A stretch of DNA of 17,269 nt from an uncultured Marinicella sp. Its GTDB lineage: Bacteria; Pseudomonadota; Gammaproteobacteria; Xanthomonadales; Marinicellaceae. The stretch covers positions 1 to 17,269 of the forward strand of contig CALLLZ010000331.1 of the NCBI GenBank assembly GCA_938008005.1. Reading direction: 5' to 3'. Positions 1 through 7,320 of the stretch are shown here, piece by piece. The notes below the pieces were generated by a model. It worked only from the letters and a program-made list of their open reading frames with translations. It ran no database searches and had not been told where the DNA came from. Position numbers and translations under genes: made by a program. Numbering within the stretch: position 1 is the first letter of the stretch; every line of letters starts with the position of its first letter.

Positions 1-806
1 ATGATTTGTCAAAGATGAGTTATGACTCTGCGGATTATGTACACTTGTTTACTGACGCCAAGAAAGTGGTGTTTGAAGATCGGGCCAAGTATTATGCAGA
101 TCCAGAATTCAACCAAATTCCTGTGACTGCATTAATTTCCAAAAGTTACGCAAAAAAACGTGCTGCTTTGATTGACTTGGAAAAGGCGGGCAAGCACTAT
201 CCGGCAGGTAACCCAGCATTAGGTCGTGGTGACACCATATACCTGACAACTGCTGATAAGGAAGGGAATATGGTGTCATTGATCCAAAGTAACTACCGTG
301 GCATGGGTTCTGGAATGACTCCGCCAGGTTTGGGGTTTATTTTGCAAGATCGGGGTGAAATGTTTTCACTCAAAGCAGGACATTTTAATGAGTATGAAGG
401 CGGAAAAAGGCCTTTTCATACCATCATTCCTGCATTTGTTACCAAGGACAATAAACCATGGATGAGTTTCGGTTTGATGGGTGGTGCCATGCAACCACAA
501 GGCCATGCTCAAATCATCATTAATATGGTTGATTTTGGTATGGATATTCAGGCAGCAGGTGATGCACCAAGAATCCATCACACTGGCTCATCAGAACCGA
601 CCGATGAAATGATGAATGACGGTGGGATCCTGAATTTAGAAACAGGCTTTCCTTATAGCACCATCAGGGAATTGATGCGTAAAGGGCATAGAATTCAATT
701 TGCCAATGGCCCCTATGGCGGTTATCAGGCCATCATGAAAGCTGAAAATGGTGTGTATTGGGGTGCTTCAGAATCAAGAAAAGATGGACATGCAGCAGGT
801 TATTGA
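1..806 (+). CDS. ggt: Gamma-glutamyltransferase, C-terminal part (5' end cut by window)
   Basis: The reading frame is already open at the window edge, so this is the 3' part of a longer gene; full enzymes are about 550-600 residues and about 268 are present. Gamma-glutamyltransferases cleave glutathione and other gamma-glutamyl compounds, usually in the periplasm, and self-process into a large and a small subunit. Counting from the TTG at base 6, the segment GRGDTIYL places the expected nucleophilic threonine at residue 77 (codon 234-236), aligned to E. coli Thr391 by its distance from the following DKEGN. The small subunit would run from there to the end, about 190 residues. SNYRGMGSGMTPPGLGF and GGAMQPQGH are typical of bacterial members of the family. 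The TTG at base 6 is not the true start: the preceding codons also read as family sequence. The signal peptide, if any, lies outside the window. Family assignment is secure; the substrate cannot be read from sequence. Confidence 0.93.
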   Translation, partial: DLSKMSYDSADYVHLFTDAKKVVFEDRAKYYADPEFNQIPVTALISKSYAKKRAALIDLEKAGKHYPAGNPALGRGDTIYLTTADKEGNMVSLIQSNYRGMGSGMTPPGLGFILQDRGEMFSLKAGHFNEYEGGKRPFHTIIPAFVTKDNKPWMSFGLMGGAMQPQGHAQIIINMVDFGMDIQAAGDAPRIHHTGSSEPTDEMMNDGGILNLETGFPYSTIRELMRKGHRIQFANGPYGGYQAIMKAENGVYWGASESRKDGHAAGY

Positions 807-826
807 ATTAAGTGGTTTTGATGATT

Positions 827-846
827 GTATTTTTAATACTTTTTTT
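827..846 (+). terminator. Weak intrinsic terminator candidate after ggt
   Basis: A 5-bp inverted repeat, GTATT (827-831) and AATAC (835-839) around a TTT loop, is followed at once by seven T residues (840-846). It sits 20 bp after the ggt stop. The stem is short and almost all A/T, so the hairpin would be weak; position and U-tract are the main support. Confidence 0.3.
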
Positions 847-953
847 GTACTATTAACAACCAACGAAAAATGCTGTACGACAATGTTTGTTAGCAAGCCT
901 ATAGCTACTTCAGTTGCATTTGTGTTCTGATAAAAATTAAGGATAAGAAAGTC

Positions 954-1598
954 ATGAAAAAAATAATTACTACCATAAGTGCTATGTCTTTAACGCTTCC
1001 ATCTGGAGCGAAAAATATGGATGAAGACATTGCAGAATTTATTACTCAAGATGATATGAAAGTGTTGTATGCCAGCGAAGAAAGTTTCAAAGGTAGTGGG
1101 TTTATAGATCTTACAGTAGAGAAAACTGTGTTGTGGTCAAGAGATTCTGATAACAGTGGCGATGTGACTTTAGGAGACGAACTTAAGTATACAGTTAAAG
1201 TGATCAATTTAGATGGGTTTGAAGCTGCAAATATACAGTTATTTGATTTGTTAGACAGCAAAATTAATCTGAATTTAGGCACTGTAGCTGTAACTCAAGG
1301 TATAGTGACTTCGGGTAATGACTTTTCTGACCCGCTGAATGTTGTTGATGTTGAATTTGGTAATATTGCACCCAATTGGTTTGCACAGGCAGAGTTTGAT
1401 GTCACCATCACCAGTTTGGAGCCTGGTGTCAATGTCATCAACAATTCTGCCGAAGTTTATGGGCCATCGGGTTCTTTCTTCATTTCTGATGATCCTAATA
1501 CACCCTCATTGGATCCAACCAGAATCAATGCATATGGCGCAATTCCTGACATTATTTATGCCAATGGCTTCGAGTTTCAAGGTAGTGGTGCTTTTTAG
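954..1598 (+). CDS. Small exported DUF11-type repeat-domain protein with C-terminal ANGFE motif
   Basis: A 214-residue protein. The start MKKIITTISAMSLTLPSGA is a plausible though weakly hydrophobic signal peptide. Residues about 52-170 read as one DUF11-like (conserved repeat, Ig-fold) domain: DLTVEKTV, then an acidic loop with Asp at 64, 66, 70 and 75 (DSDNSGDVTLGDE), then LKYTVKVINLDG. The loop has EF-hand/dockerin-like spacing and probably binds calcium, by inference. The protein ends in IIYANGFEFQGSGAF, resembling the (D/N)GFE tails on secreted proteins of some gammaproteobacteria, possibly a sorting or anchoring tail. AAGGA at 939-943 lies 10 bp before the ATG and supports the start. 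It follows ggt after 147 bp and precedes the methyltransferase by 16 bp. A single DUF11 domain is short for a family that often occurs in tandem arrays in large surface proteins. A surface role is inferred; the specific function is unknown. Confidence 0.8.
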   Translation: MKKIITTISAMSLTLPSGAKNMDEDIAEFITQDDMKVLYASEESFKGSGFIDLTVEKTVLWSRDSDNSGDVTLGDELKYTVKVINLDGFEAANIQLFDLLDSKINLNLGTVAVTQGIVTSGNDFSDPLNVVDVEFGNIAPNWFAQAEFDVTITSLEPGVNVINNSAEVYGPSGSFFISDDPNTPSLDPTRINAYGAIPDIIYANGFEFQGSGAF

Positions 1599-1614
1599 TT
1601 TTTAAACTGATCTT

Positions 1615-2472
1615 ATGGAACGTTATGATGCGTTGAATCGCTTTCATGCTTGGTATGAACATTGGCATCGATACCATTGGATTGGACCCCATTTAAATCA
1701 TAAAACAGTTGCTGATTTGGCTTGTGGAGAAGGCTACGGCAGTGCTTTGTTAAGTCATCATGCAAAACAAGTCTGGGCTTTTGATATTGACCAGGAAACC
1801 ATTCAGCAAGCAAAAGAAAAATACCAACATTTAGGCGGTGTAATATTTAACACTGCCAATGTTCTGGACACGCCGATAAAAGACAACAATATGGATGCAG
1901 TTGTTTCATTTGAAACTTTGGAACATTTGGCTGAACATGAAGAATTGTTGACGGAATTTAAAAGAATTTTAAAAAAGAATGGTTTGTTGGTGATCTCTAC
2001 ACCTGATAAGAACGTATATTCAGCGACAGATGCCCACCACAATGAGTTTCATGTTAAAGAACTTGCTGCAGAAGAGTTTCAAGAACTGATGAACAGAAAT
2101 TTTAAACATGTTTTGTATTTTGGCCAGCAGTTTCAGGCCAATTCATTAATCTCGTTGCAACCACAAATTCAAGAACATGATTCAAATACTCAGGCATTAT
2201 TGGTGGCGCAAGGAAAAGAGTTTAAGTATGCGAAAAATCAACAGTTACCAACCTATTTAATTGCTGTAGCCAGTAATGATTCAGCAGCTATAGAGTCATT
2301 TAGACAATTACCAGCTTCAACTTTTAATGATGCCAATAACAGTTTGTTTAATCATTATGAGGCTCAGGTTGAGCGTATGATGCTAGCCGACCAAAGACTG
2401 GCAGAGCTAGAGCAACAATTGACTAAACAAAGTGCTGTGATTACTCAGCTACAAGCAAGGCTGGGTTTGTAA
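1615..2472 (+). CDS. Class I SAM-dependent methyltransferase with C-terminal coiled coil
   Basis: A 285-residue protein with a Rossmann-type methyltransferase domain at about residues 25-190. Motif I is VADLACGEGYG (residues 32-42), the acidic end of strand beta2 is WAFDID (54-59), and the motif IV region reads VVSFETLEHL (96-105). A post-core strand LLVISTPDK (124-132) leads into an HNEFHVKEL segment common in Methyltransf_11/25-type proteins near glycan gene clusters. The last 35 residues (VERMMLADQRLAELEQQL and onward) form a likely coiled coil, pointing to oligomerisation or partner binding. The start lies 16 bp after the DUF11 gene stop with no clear Shine-Dalgarno sequence, so co-transcription and coupled translation are plausible. 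The 3' end converges on the giant glycosyltransferase gene 59 bp away. A sugar or glycan substrate is inferred from that neighbour only. Confidence 0.85.
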   Translation: MERYDALNRFHAWYEHWHRYHWIGPHLNHKTVADLACGEGYGSALLSHHAKQVWAFDIDQETIQQAKEKYQHLGGVIFNTANVLDTPIKDNNMDAVVSFETLEHLAEHEELLTEFKRILKKNGLLVISTPDKNVYSATDAHHNEFHVKELAAEEFQELMNRNFKHVLYFGQQFQANSLISLQPQIQEHDSNTQALLVAQGKEFKYAKNQQLPTYLIAVASNDSAAIESFRQLPASTFNDANNSLFNHYEAQVERMMLADQRLAELEQQLTKQSAVITQLQARLGL

Positions 2473-2493
2473 ATTAACTGGGTTAAAATAATT

Positions 2494-2509
2494 GTCCACA
2501 ATATTGGAC
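2494..2509. repeat. Inverted repeat between convergent genes, possible weak bidirectional terminator
   Basis: GTCCA (2494-2498) and TGGAC (2505-2509) are perfect complements around a 6-base loop CAATAT, in the 59-bp gap between the convergent methyltransferase and glycosyltransferase stops. No clear T-run follows on either strand. Placement suits a terminator, but the evidence for function is weak. Confidence 0.25.
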
Positions 2510-2531
2510 CTTCTATTAATCAGATGCGCTT

Positions 2532-5500
2532 TTAATTTATTCCTAATATTTCAAGCCATTGATTTTGATGTTCTTCTAGCCAATAATTTTGGTGCACCCA
2601 ATTCATCATGGCTTGGCCATTTTGGCGCAACAATTTGCGGTTAGAGTTTAAGGTTTGAAGTTGTTTGACCCATGTTTTGAAATCATTAGGTAGCAACATT
2701 GCTGGGCTTTGGTGGTAACAAGACAAGTCTGAAGCCATCACAGGCAAGCCTAAAACGCCATACTCAAGTAGTTTCAATGAGCTTTTGGATCGATTGAACG
2801 GGTTGTCAATCAGCGGTGCAACCCCTAGATTGAGATTCAAACTTTGTAATTTTTCTGGGTATTCTAAAAAATTAACTGGTTGGTGAAACTCAAGTTCATA
2901 TTTACTTAAACCTGTTGGTTGATCGCCAAAAAAAACCCAATCACAGAATGAATGAGTCTGTTTGACCACTTGTTTTAGCCAGTTTAAATCAGCCTGATGT
3001 TGCCCTGCCCCTGCCCAACCAACACGAAGGCGTTTTTTGGGCGGTATTACGTTTGGTTGATTGGGCCAAATATGTTGTGATAAGCGGTTTGGGATGACAG
3101 CAATATTGGAGTGGTAATGATTAAATCGCTGGGCTAGTTGAGAGGTGCTAACGATGAATGTATCGGCTAAACTGCAAGCCAGTTTGATTCGAGTTTCGAT
3201 GTCGTCAGGAATATTTTTAGAGAATGGGTTGTATTCGGGTATTTCAGTTAATAAGTCATCAATACTGATGATGATACGAATATTAAGTTGTTTCTTATAT
3301 TGATTCAAGGCAGCCAGCTGTTGGTCGGAATAAAAACCATGAAGAAACAATATATCGGCTTCCATGCGATAAAGTTCATAAGGTGTTGGAATTGCTTTTT
3401 GACTTCTGTTGTATAAAAAATGAACGCTGATCTTGTTGTTTGCCGCTAAGGTATTCAGTGGTGATTTAACTCGGTAAAAGCCTGAGGCCCAGTCGTCTTG
3501 TGCATAAGCCACTATTCTGGTTAAACGCTTGGGTGTTTTGAATGTAGTCATCATTAAGTCCAGTTCATTGTCTTGTCGACAACTGAGTGCTTTGGGGTAA
3601 TGTGATTGAAGTGGGAGGTGACCATTTTCTTCAATCATTTGCTTTCGTTGCTTGTTAAGATTTGGCAGAATGATTGGTTTTTTCAGAGAAGGTAAGCCTT
3701 TTTTATACAGGTCGTTTATGGCCAATACCCCTATTGAATATCCATTTTGATGTAAGGTCTTAGATATCCTTAATGCCGTAAATAAGCTTTCATCATTTTG
3801 ATAAGTTTCAACCACGTTATGCCAGGCTTGGGCAGTAAATAGCCAGCAATCATCATCTAGCCATTCATGCTCATGCACGGCATTTGGTGAATAAAAGCGC
3901 AGGTCTTTGATGCGACCAATGCCTTGGAAGTGGTTGGCAGCCCCAGTTTTTTTAGCTATCAAATATTGTTTGGTAACATCTCTGGCTGCAGGGATGGTTA
4001 AGGTGTCAACATGGCTTTTGTATAATGCACTCAACATTTGCGCTAAACAGTGATCATGGGAAAAGCGGATGTTATCAGCTATAACAAAAACTGCAGCATC
4101 ACTGCAGTCCATTGATTGAATGAAAAGTGTTTTTTCTTTGTGATTGATGAAGTTTAATTGTGCTTTTATTGAATTGTCCCAAACTTGTTGTTGGTACTGC
4201 CTTTTTAAAGCATTTAAAGCTTGGCCTGTAAGTTGAGTTTCTATCAATACGCATACTTCATTTGGTGTTGATTTATGTTTTGTTAGTTGAATTTGCTGTT
4301 GTAGTTTCCAATGGGCTGCATATTGATGATCGGCCATTGTGTAACATAAGTAGGGAAAGTGCATCAACTGATTGGGATATTCATGATAAAGAAATAGCAT
4401 AACTTTTTGAAGGTTAAGCTGTGTTGACCAAAAGCTTTGATTTATGAGGTTTTTTATTAATTGAGGTTTGAGTAGTAAGCAACCCATGTTTAGCTGGTTG
4501 AGCAATAAGTTTTGCCAAGAAAAACGACCCATGAATTGAGGTGCATAGATTTGTAGTTGTTTGTTGTGTAGTGCATAATCAGCTAAACTGGCGATTTCGT
4601 CGTCTTGCTGGAACTGGTGCAACCAATTTCCTATGTTTTCATTGACTAGACTGCCTGCATTAATAAGCAAAACGAAATCTGTATCTATGACTTTTTTTAG
4701 TGCGTGGGCAGTGATGGGATTATGAATAATGGGTAAGTGTAAATGCAGGTGCAAACTGTTTTTGGTTTGATGAACCTCTGTTTCGTTTTGGCCTAAAATA
4801 ATTACATTCAGATGATGTGGGGGTGCTAACCAATCGTTCGCTGCCTCTAGAGTCATTGGGGCATCTAACCACTTTTGCATAAGTTGATATGCGTTGATTT
4901 TTGGTGAAGCTAATAAATGTTGTTTTGTATGTACTGGTATAGGTTGTGTATTTTTATTTGTGATTGAGGATTCATATATTTGGCTGAGTATAGTGGTGGC
5001 ATCAGCGCTTGGAGCAGTGTATTCAATTTGTTTGATCCGTTGTTCTGATCGTTGCAGTTTGATCATTTGAGTAACTGTGTTTGCCAAGCTATTGATGTCA
5101 TTGGATTCAAACAATAGGCCGTTGACTTTGGTTTTAATGCGGCTTTTATAGACGCCTATATCTGGTGCCACTACTGGTATACCATTGATCATTGCTTCTG
5201 TCAGAGTGATCCCATAAGTCTCAGGTATTTGTGTTGTGAAGACAATGATGTCAACGGAGCTAAGTAGTTGAGGTAAATCGACACTTTGGTAGACGCCTCG
5301 AGTGAAGATAGACGTTTGATCCAATTGGTTTTGGTAAGTTGGGTCAATGCCGCCTATAATTTCCCAGTTGATATTTTGATCAGATATATGATGATATAAG
5401 TCAATGAACATCTGTGCGCCTTTAAGTGCGCCAAATTGACCCAGGAAAGCCAGTTTAACCTTGTGGCTTGATATGGGTTTTGTAGGTGTAAGTTGAGTAT

Positions 5501-7022
5501 CAAGAAAACTGGGGACGAGTACCAAGGATTTGTGTTTAATGTTTAGGTGTTTTTGACTGTAAGCTTGTAATAAATAATCACTGCAAAAATATAATTTATG
5601 GGCATGTTTGATGTTATCTTTCCAAATTTGTTCTCGCAGGCTTATATAAGACTGAGTGGTTAGCTTGGTTTTCTGTGTTTTTTCTTGGATGCATTGATGG
5701 CATTGTTGGTTTTGTATTTCAGCGGATAACTTGCCGCAATAAATTTCTTGTTGATTGACTGTGTTACTCAGAGAGAAGATTTGACATAAGCCATTGTGAT
5801 CGTGAAAAAACATGGCGTAAGGAATTTCAAGCTGATGGCAAATTTGTGGCCAAACGGCTGTTCCTATACCAACCAGTGAGTGGAAGTGTACATGTTGAAA
5901 GCCACCCCATTCTAAAAGATGCTTAAAATATAAGTCTGTTTTGTGGTTGTATAGATCAGCTGGAAGGTTGAAAATTTTATGTTCTGGTTTAAATGCATCC
6001 ATGTCAATTTCAATTATTTCAATTGATGATTCTGTGGTTGATGGTTTGTTACTGCTTTTTACCAGTAAAGTGTGTTGAAATTTATCATCAAAAGACGTTA
6101 TCAAGGATTTGGTGAACATTTCTACCCCGCCTTTATTGTTGATGCCATGAACGACATGTAACAACCTAGGCTGTGATATTTTATTTTTTTGTAGCCATTG
6201 CTTAATCCATTGAACTGGGTTGAGCTTGATAAATCCCAGGACGTCTTCTGAATACGAAGGCCACCTAAGATCAAGCAGGTTTTGATGTTGCTGCTGCAGT
6301 TTATTGGCTTGCTGTTTAAAGCTTTGTGATCCTTGGTGGAAAACATATGCAGCGGGTGCACAGGCTATTTGTAAATCTTGCTGCCTGACCAGCATTGAAA
6401 AATCACATTCTTCACCATAGCCAGGGGTGTAATAAGGGTCAAAACCATTTAGGCGTTGCCATAAGCCAGGTTTGATTAACATGCAAAATCCAACTGCAGT
6501 AGGGATAGGAAACCAAAGCCCATGTAGTTTCTTTAATTGTGCAATGCATTGAGTTTCTGTATTGGGCAATGAAAGAATGGTGGCATGATTTGATAATGGA
6601 CAAACTACGCCGACTTGCTGATCTGAGGCTACTTCTAACATTGAGTCTAACCAACCGCTGGTCACCTGAGTGTCTGAGTTCAATAAAAGTACTGTATGTT
6701 TGTTATCTTTTAGGTGTTTATTGATATTATGTAAATAACCTAAATTGCGTTTGCGTTTAATTAAATTAATATGTGGGTAGTGTTCGGAAATGTTATGCAA
6801 ATATGCTATTAAATGCTTATCTGTACTTGCATCATCGAGTAATGTAATTCTGTTTGATTGGGGGTTGTGTTGTATCAGAGCTTCTATGCATTTTTTAACC
6901 GCATCAAACGCATTAAATATAGGAACAACAATTTCTACTTGATCAATCGAATCCACAGGTATTGTGTGGTTAATACTGGGTGTAGTGATGATTCGATTTA
7001 AGTATTCTTCGGTGTTGTTCAT
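2532..7022 (-). CDS. Giant multi-module glycosyltransferase (GT2, GT4, two degenerate GT2-like modules, GT4-like)
   Basis: About 1496 residues from the ATG at 7022. Module 1 (about 29-237) is family 2: VEIVVPIFN, LLDDAST (Asp 63-64), the DxD-equivalent NSD (115-117) and GEECDF (acidic pair 205/207). Module 2 (about 285-690) is GT4-type, GT-B fold: LLHVVHG, KGGVEMF, LAFLGQFGALKGA and an EX7E motif in PETYGITLTEA (Glu 601 and 609). Residues about 738-900 and 922-1110 look like two further GT2 folds whose nucleotide and metal motifs are gone (NAGSLV, IADNIRF where DxD is expected). The last module (about 1167-1496) is again GT-B-like: RVGWAGAG, then SKSSLKLLEYGVLGLPVMAS. No signal peptide or membrane helix is evident, so it is probably cytoplasmic, building a surface glycan or O-antigen-like polymer; acceptor and sugars are unknown. 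Start is uncertain: an in-frame TTG at 7061 adds 13 residues, and neither start has a good ribosome binding site. Confidence 0.85.
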   Translation of the reverse strand: MNNTEEYLNRIITTPSINHTIPVDSIDQVEIVVPIFNAFDAVKKCIEALIQHNPQSNRITLLDDASTDKHLIAYLHNISEHYPHINLIKRKRNLGYLHNINKHLKDNKHTVLLLNSDTQVTSGWLDSMLEVASDQQVGVVCPLSNHATILSLPNTETQCIAQLKKLHGLWFPIPTAVGFCMLIKPGLWQRLNGFDPYYTPGYGEECDFSMLVRQQDLQIACAPAAYVFHQGSQSFKQQANKLQQQHQNLLDLRWPSYSEDVLGFIKLNPVQWIKQWLQKNKISQPRLLHVVHGINNKGGVEMFTKSLITSFDDKFQHTLLVKSSNKPSTTESSIEIIEIDMDAFKPEHKIFNLPADLYNHKTDLYFKHLLEWGGFQHVHFHSLVGIGTAVWPQICHQLEIPYAMFFHDHNGLCQIFSLSNTVNQQEIYCGKLSAEIQNQQCHQCIQEKTQKTKLTTQSYISLREQIWKDNIKHAHKLYFCSDYLLQAYSQKHLNIKHKSLVLVPSFLDTQLTPTKPISSHKVKLAFLGQFGALKGAQMFIDLYHHISDQNINWEIIGGIDPTYQNQLDQTSIFTRGVYQSVDLPQLLSSVDIIVFTTQIPETYGITLTEAMINGIPVVAPDIGVYKSRIKTKVNGLLFESNDINSLANTVTQMIKLQRSEQRIKQIEYTAPSADATTILSQIYESSITNKNTQPIPVHTKQHLLASPKINAYQLMQKWLDAPMTLEAANDWLAPPHHLNVIILGQNETEVHQTKNSLHLHLHLPIIHNPITAHALKKVIDTDFVLLINAGSLVNENIGNWLHQFQQDDEIASLADYALHNKQLQIYAPQFMGRFSWQNLLLNQLNMGCLLLKPQLIKNLINQSFWSTQLNLQKVMLFLYHEYPNQLMHFPYLCYTMADHQYAAHWKLQQQIQLTKHKSTPNEVCVLIETQLTGQALNALKRQYQQQVWDNSIKAQLNFINHKEKTLFIQSMDCSDAAVFVIADNIRFSHDHCLAQMLSALYKSHVDTLTIPAARDVTKQYLIAKKTGAANHFQGIGRIKDLRFYSPNAVHEHEWLDDDCWLFTAQAWHNVVETYQNDESLFTALRISKTLHQNGYSIGVLAINDLYKKGLPSLKKPIILPNLNKQRKQMIEENGHLPLQSHYPKALSCRQDNELDLMMTTFKTPKRLTRIVAYAQDDWASGFYRVKSPLNTLAANNKISVHFLYNRSQKAIPTPYELYRMEADILFLHGFYSDQQLAALNQYKKQLNIRIIISIDDLLTEIPEYNPFSKNIPDDIETRIKLACSLADTFIVSTSQLAQRFNHYHSNIAVIPNRLSQHIWPNQPNVIPPKKRLRVGWAGAGQHQADLNWLKQVVKQTHSFCDWVFFGDQPTGLSKYELEFHQPVNFLEYPEKLQSLNLNLGVAPLIDNPFNRSKSSLKLLEYGVLGLPVMASDLSCYHQSPAMLLPNDFKTWVKQLQTLNSNRKLLRQNGQAMMNWVHQNYWLEEHQNQWLEILGIN

Positions 7023-7109
7023 AAGTTGATTTAGTCTAGATTTTTTGACATATGCTGACAACCATTAGGTTGAGGTTTATAGTGTAAAAGACGCAACTTA
7101 TTAATAATC

Positions 7110-7137
7110 CTTATATATCAATCACTTAAAAGGTTAA
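7110..7137 (-). promoter_or_regulatory. Candidate sigma70 promoter for the giant glycosyltransferase
   Basis: Reading the - strand, TTAACC (7137-7132; 4 of 6 to the -35 consensus) and TATAAG (7115-7110; 5 of 6 to the -10) are separated by 16 bp. Predicted initiation near 7103 gives a leader of about 80 bases to the ATG at 7022, or about 40 to the alternative TTG at 7061. The region is very AT-rich, so chance matches are likely. Confidence 0.35.
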
Positions 7138-7204
7138 TCTAAAATAAATTTTAAATATTTTATCTAAAAGCTTGCATTAAAAGTATTATGTATGTTATTG
7201 TTTT

Positions 7205-7290
7205 ACATAGAAAATGTGCCCTATAACCGATTTCTCAAACATTCGGTTTATACCTCTTAATCCCAAGCCTTATGGTTTGGGATTTTTTTT
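7205..7290 (+). ncRNA. Candidate small RNA ending at an orphan intrinsic terminator
   Basis: A strong + strand terminator (7261-7290) lies between two - strand genes, with no + strand gene upstream to end. Just before it is a second inverted repeat, AACCGA (7225-7230) and TCGGTT (7243-7248), with a 12-base loop. A transcript starting near 7205 would be about 85 bases with two hairpins and a U-tail, a common small-RNA layout. The promoter is weak: TTGCAT at 7172-7177 and TATTGT at 7196-7201, 18 bp apart. I recognise no known RNA family. Existence is inferred from the unused terminator. Confidence 0.3.
7261..7290 (+). terminator. Strong intrinsic terminator on the + strand
   Basis: TCCCAAGCC (7261-7269) pairs with GGTTTGGGA (7274-7282) over nine positions, one a G-U pair, around a TTAT loop. 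Eight T residues follow (7283-7290). On the - strand the hairpin is followed by TTAAGAGG, which is not a U-tract, so it is a poor terminator for the M14 gene ending at 7321. Its orientation is unexpected given that both flanking genes are on the - strand. Confidence 0.75.
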
Positions 7291-7320
7291 ATTCCATATC
7301 CTTACTTTTTTTGACTGTTC

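Noticed and set aside
748..930. 60-codon + strand open frame overlapping the end of ggt
   Set aside because: It overlaps the conserved ggt C-terminus in another frame, has no ribosome binding site, and its product has no recognisable pattern.
7261..7290. Terminator of the M14 operon on the - strand
   Set aside because: The hairpin is followed on the - strand by TTAAGAGG and not a U-tract; the eight Ts are on the + strand side.
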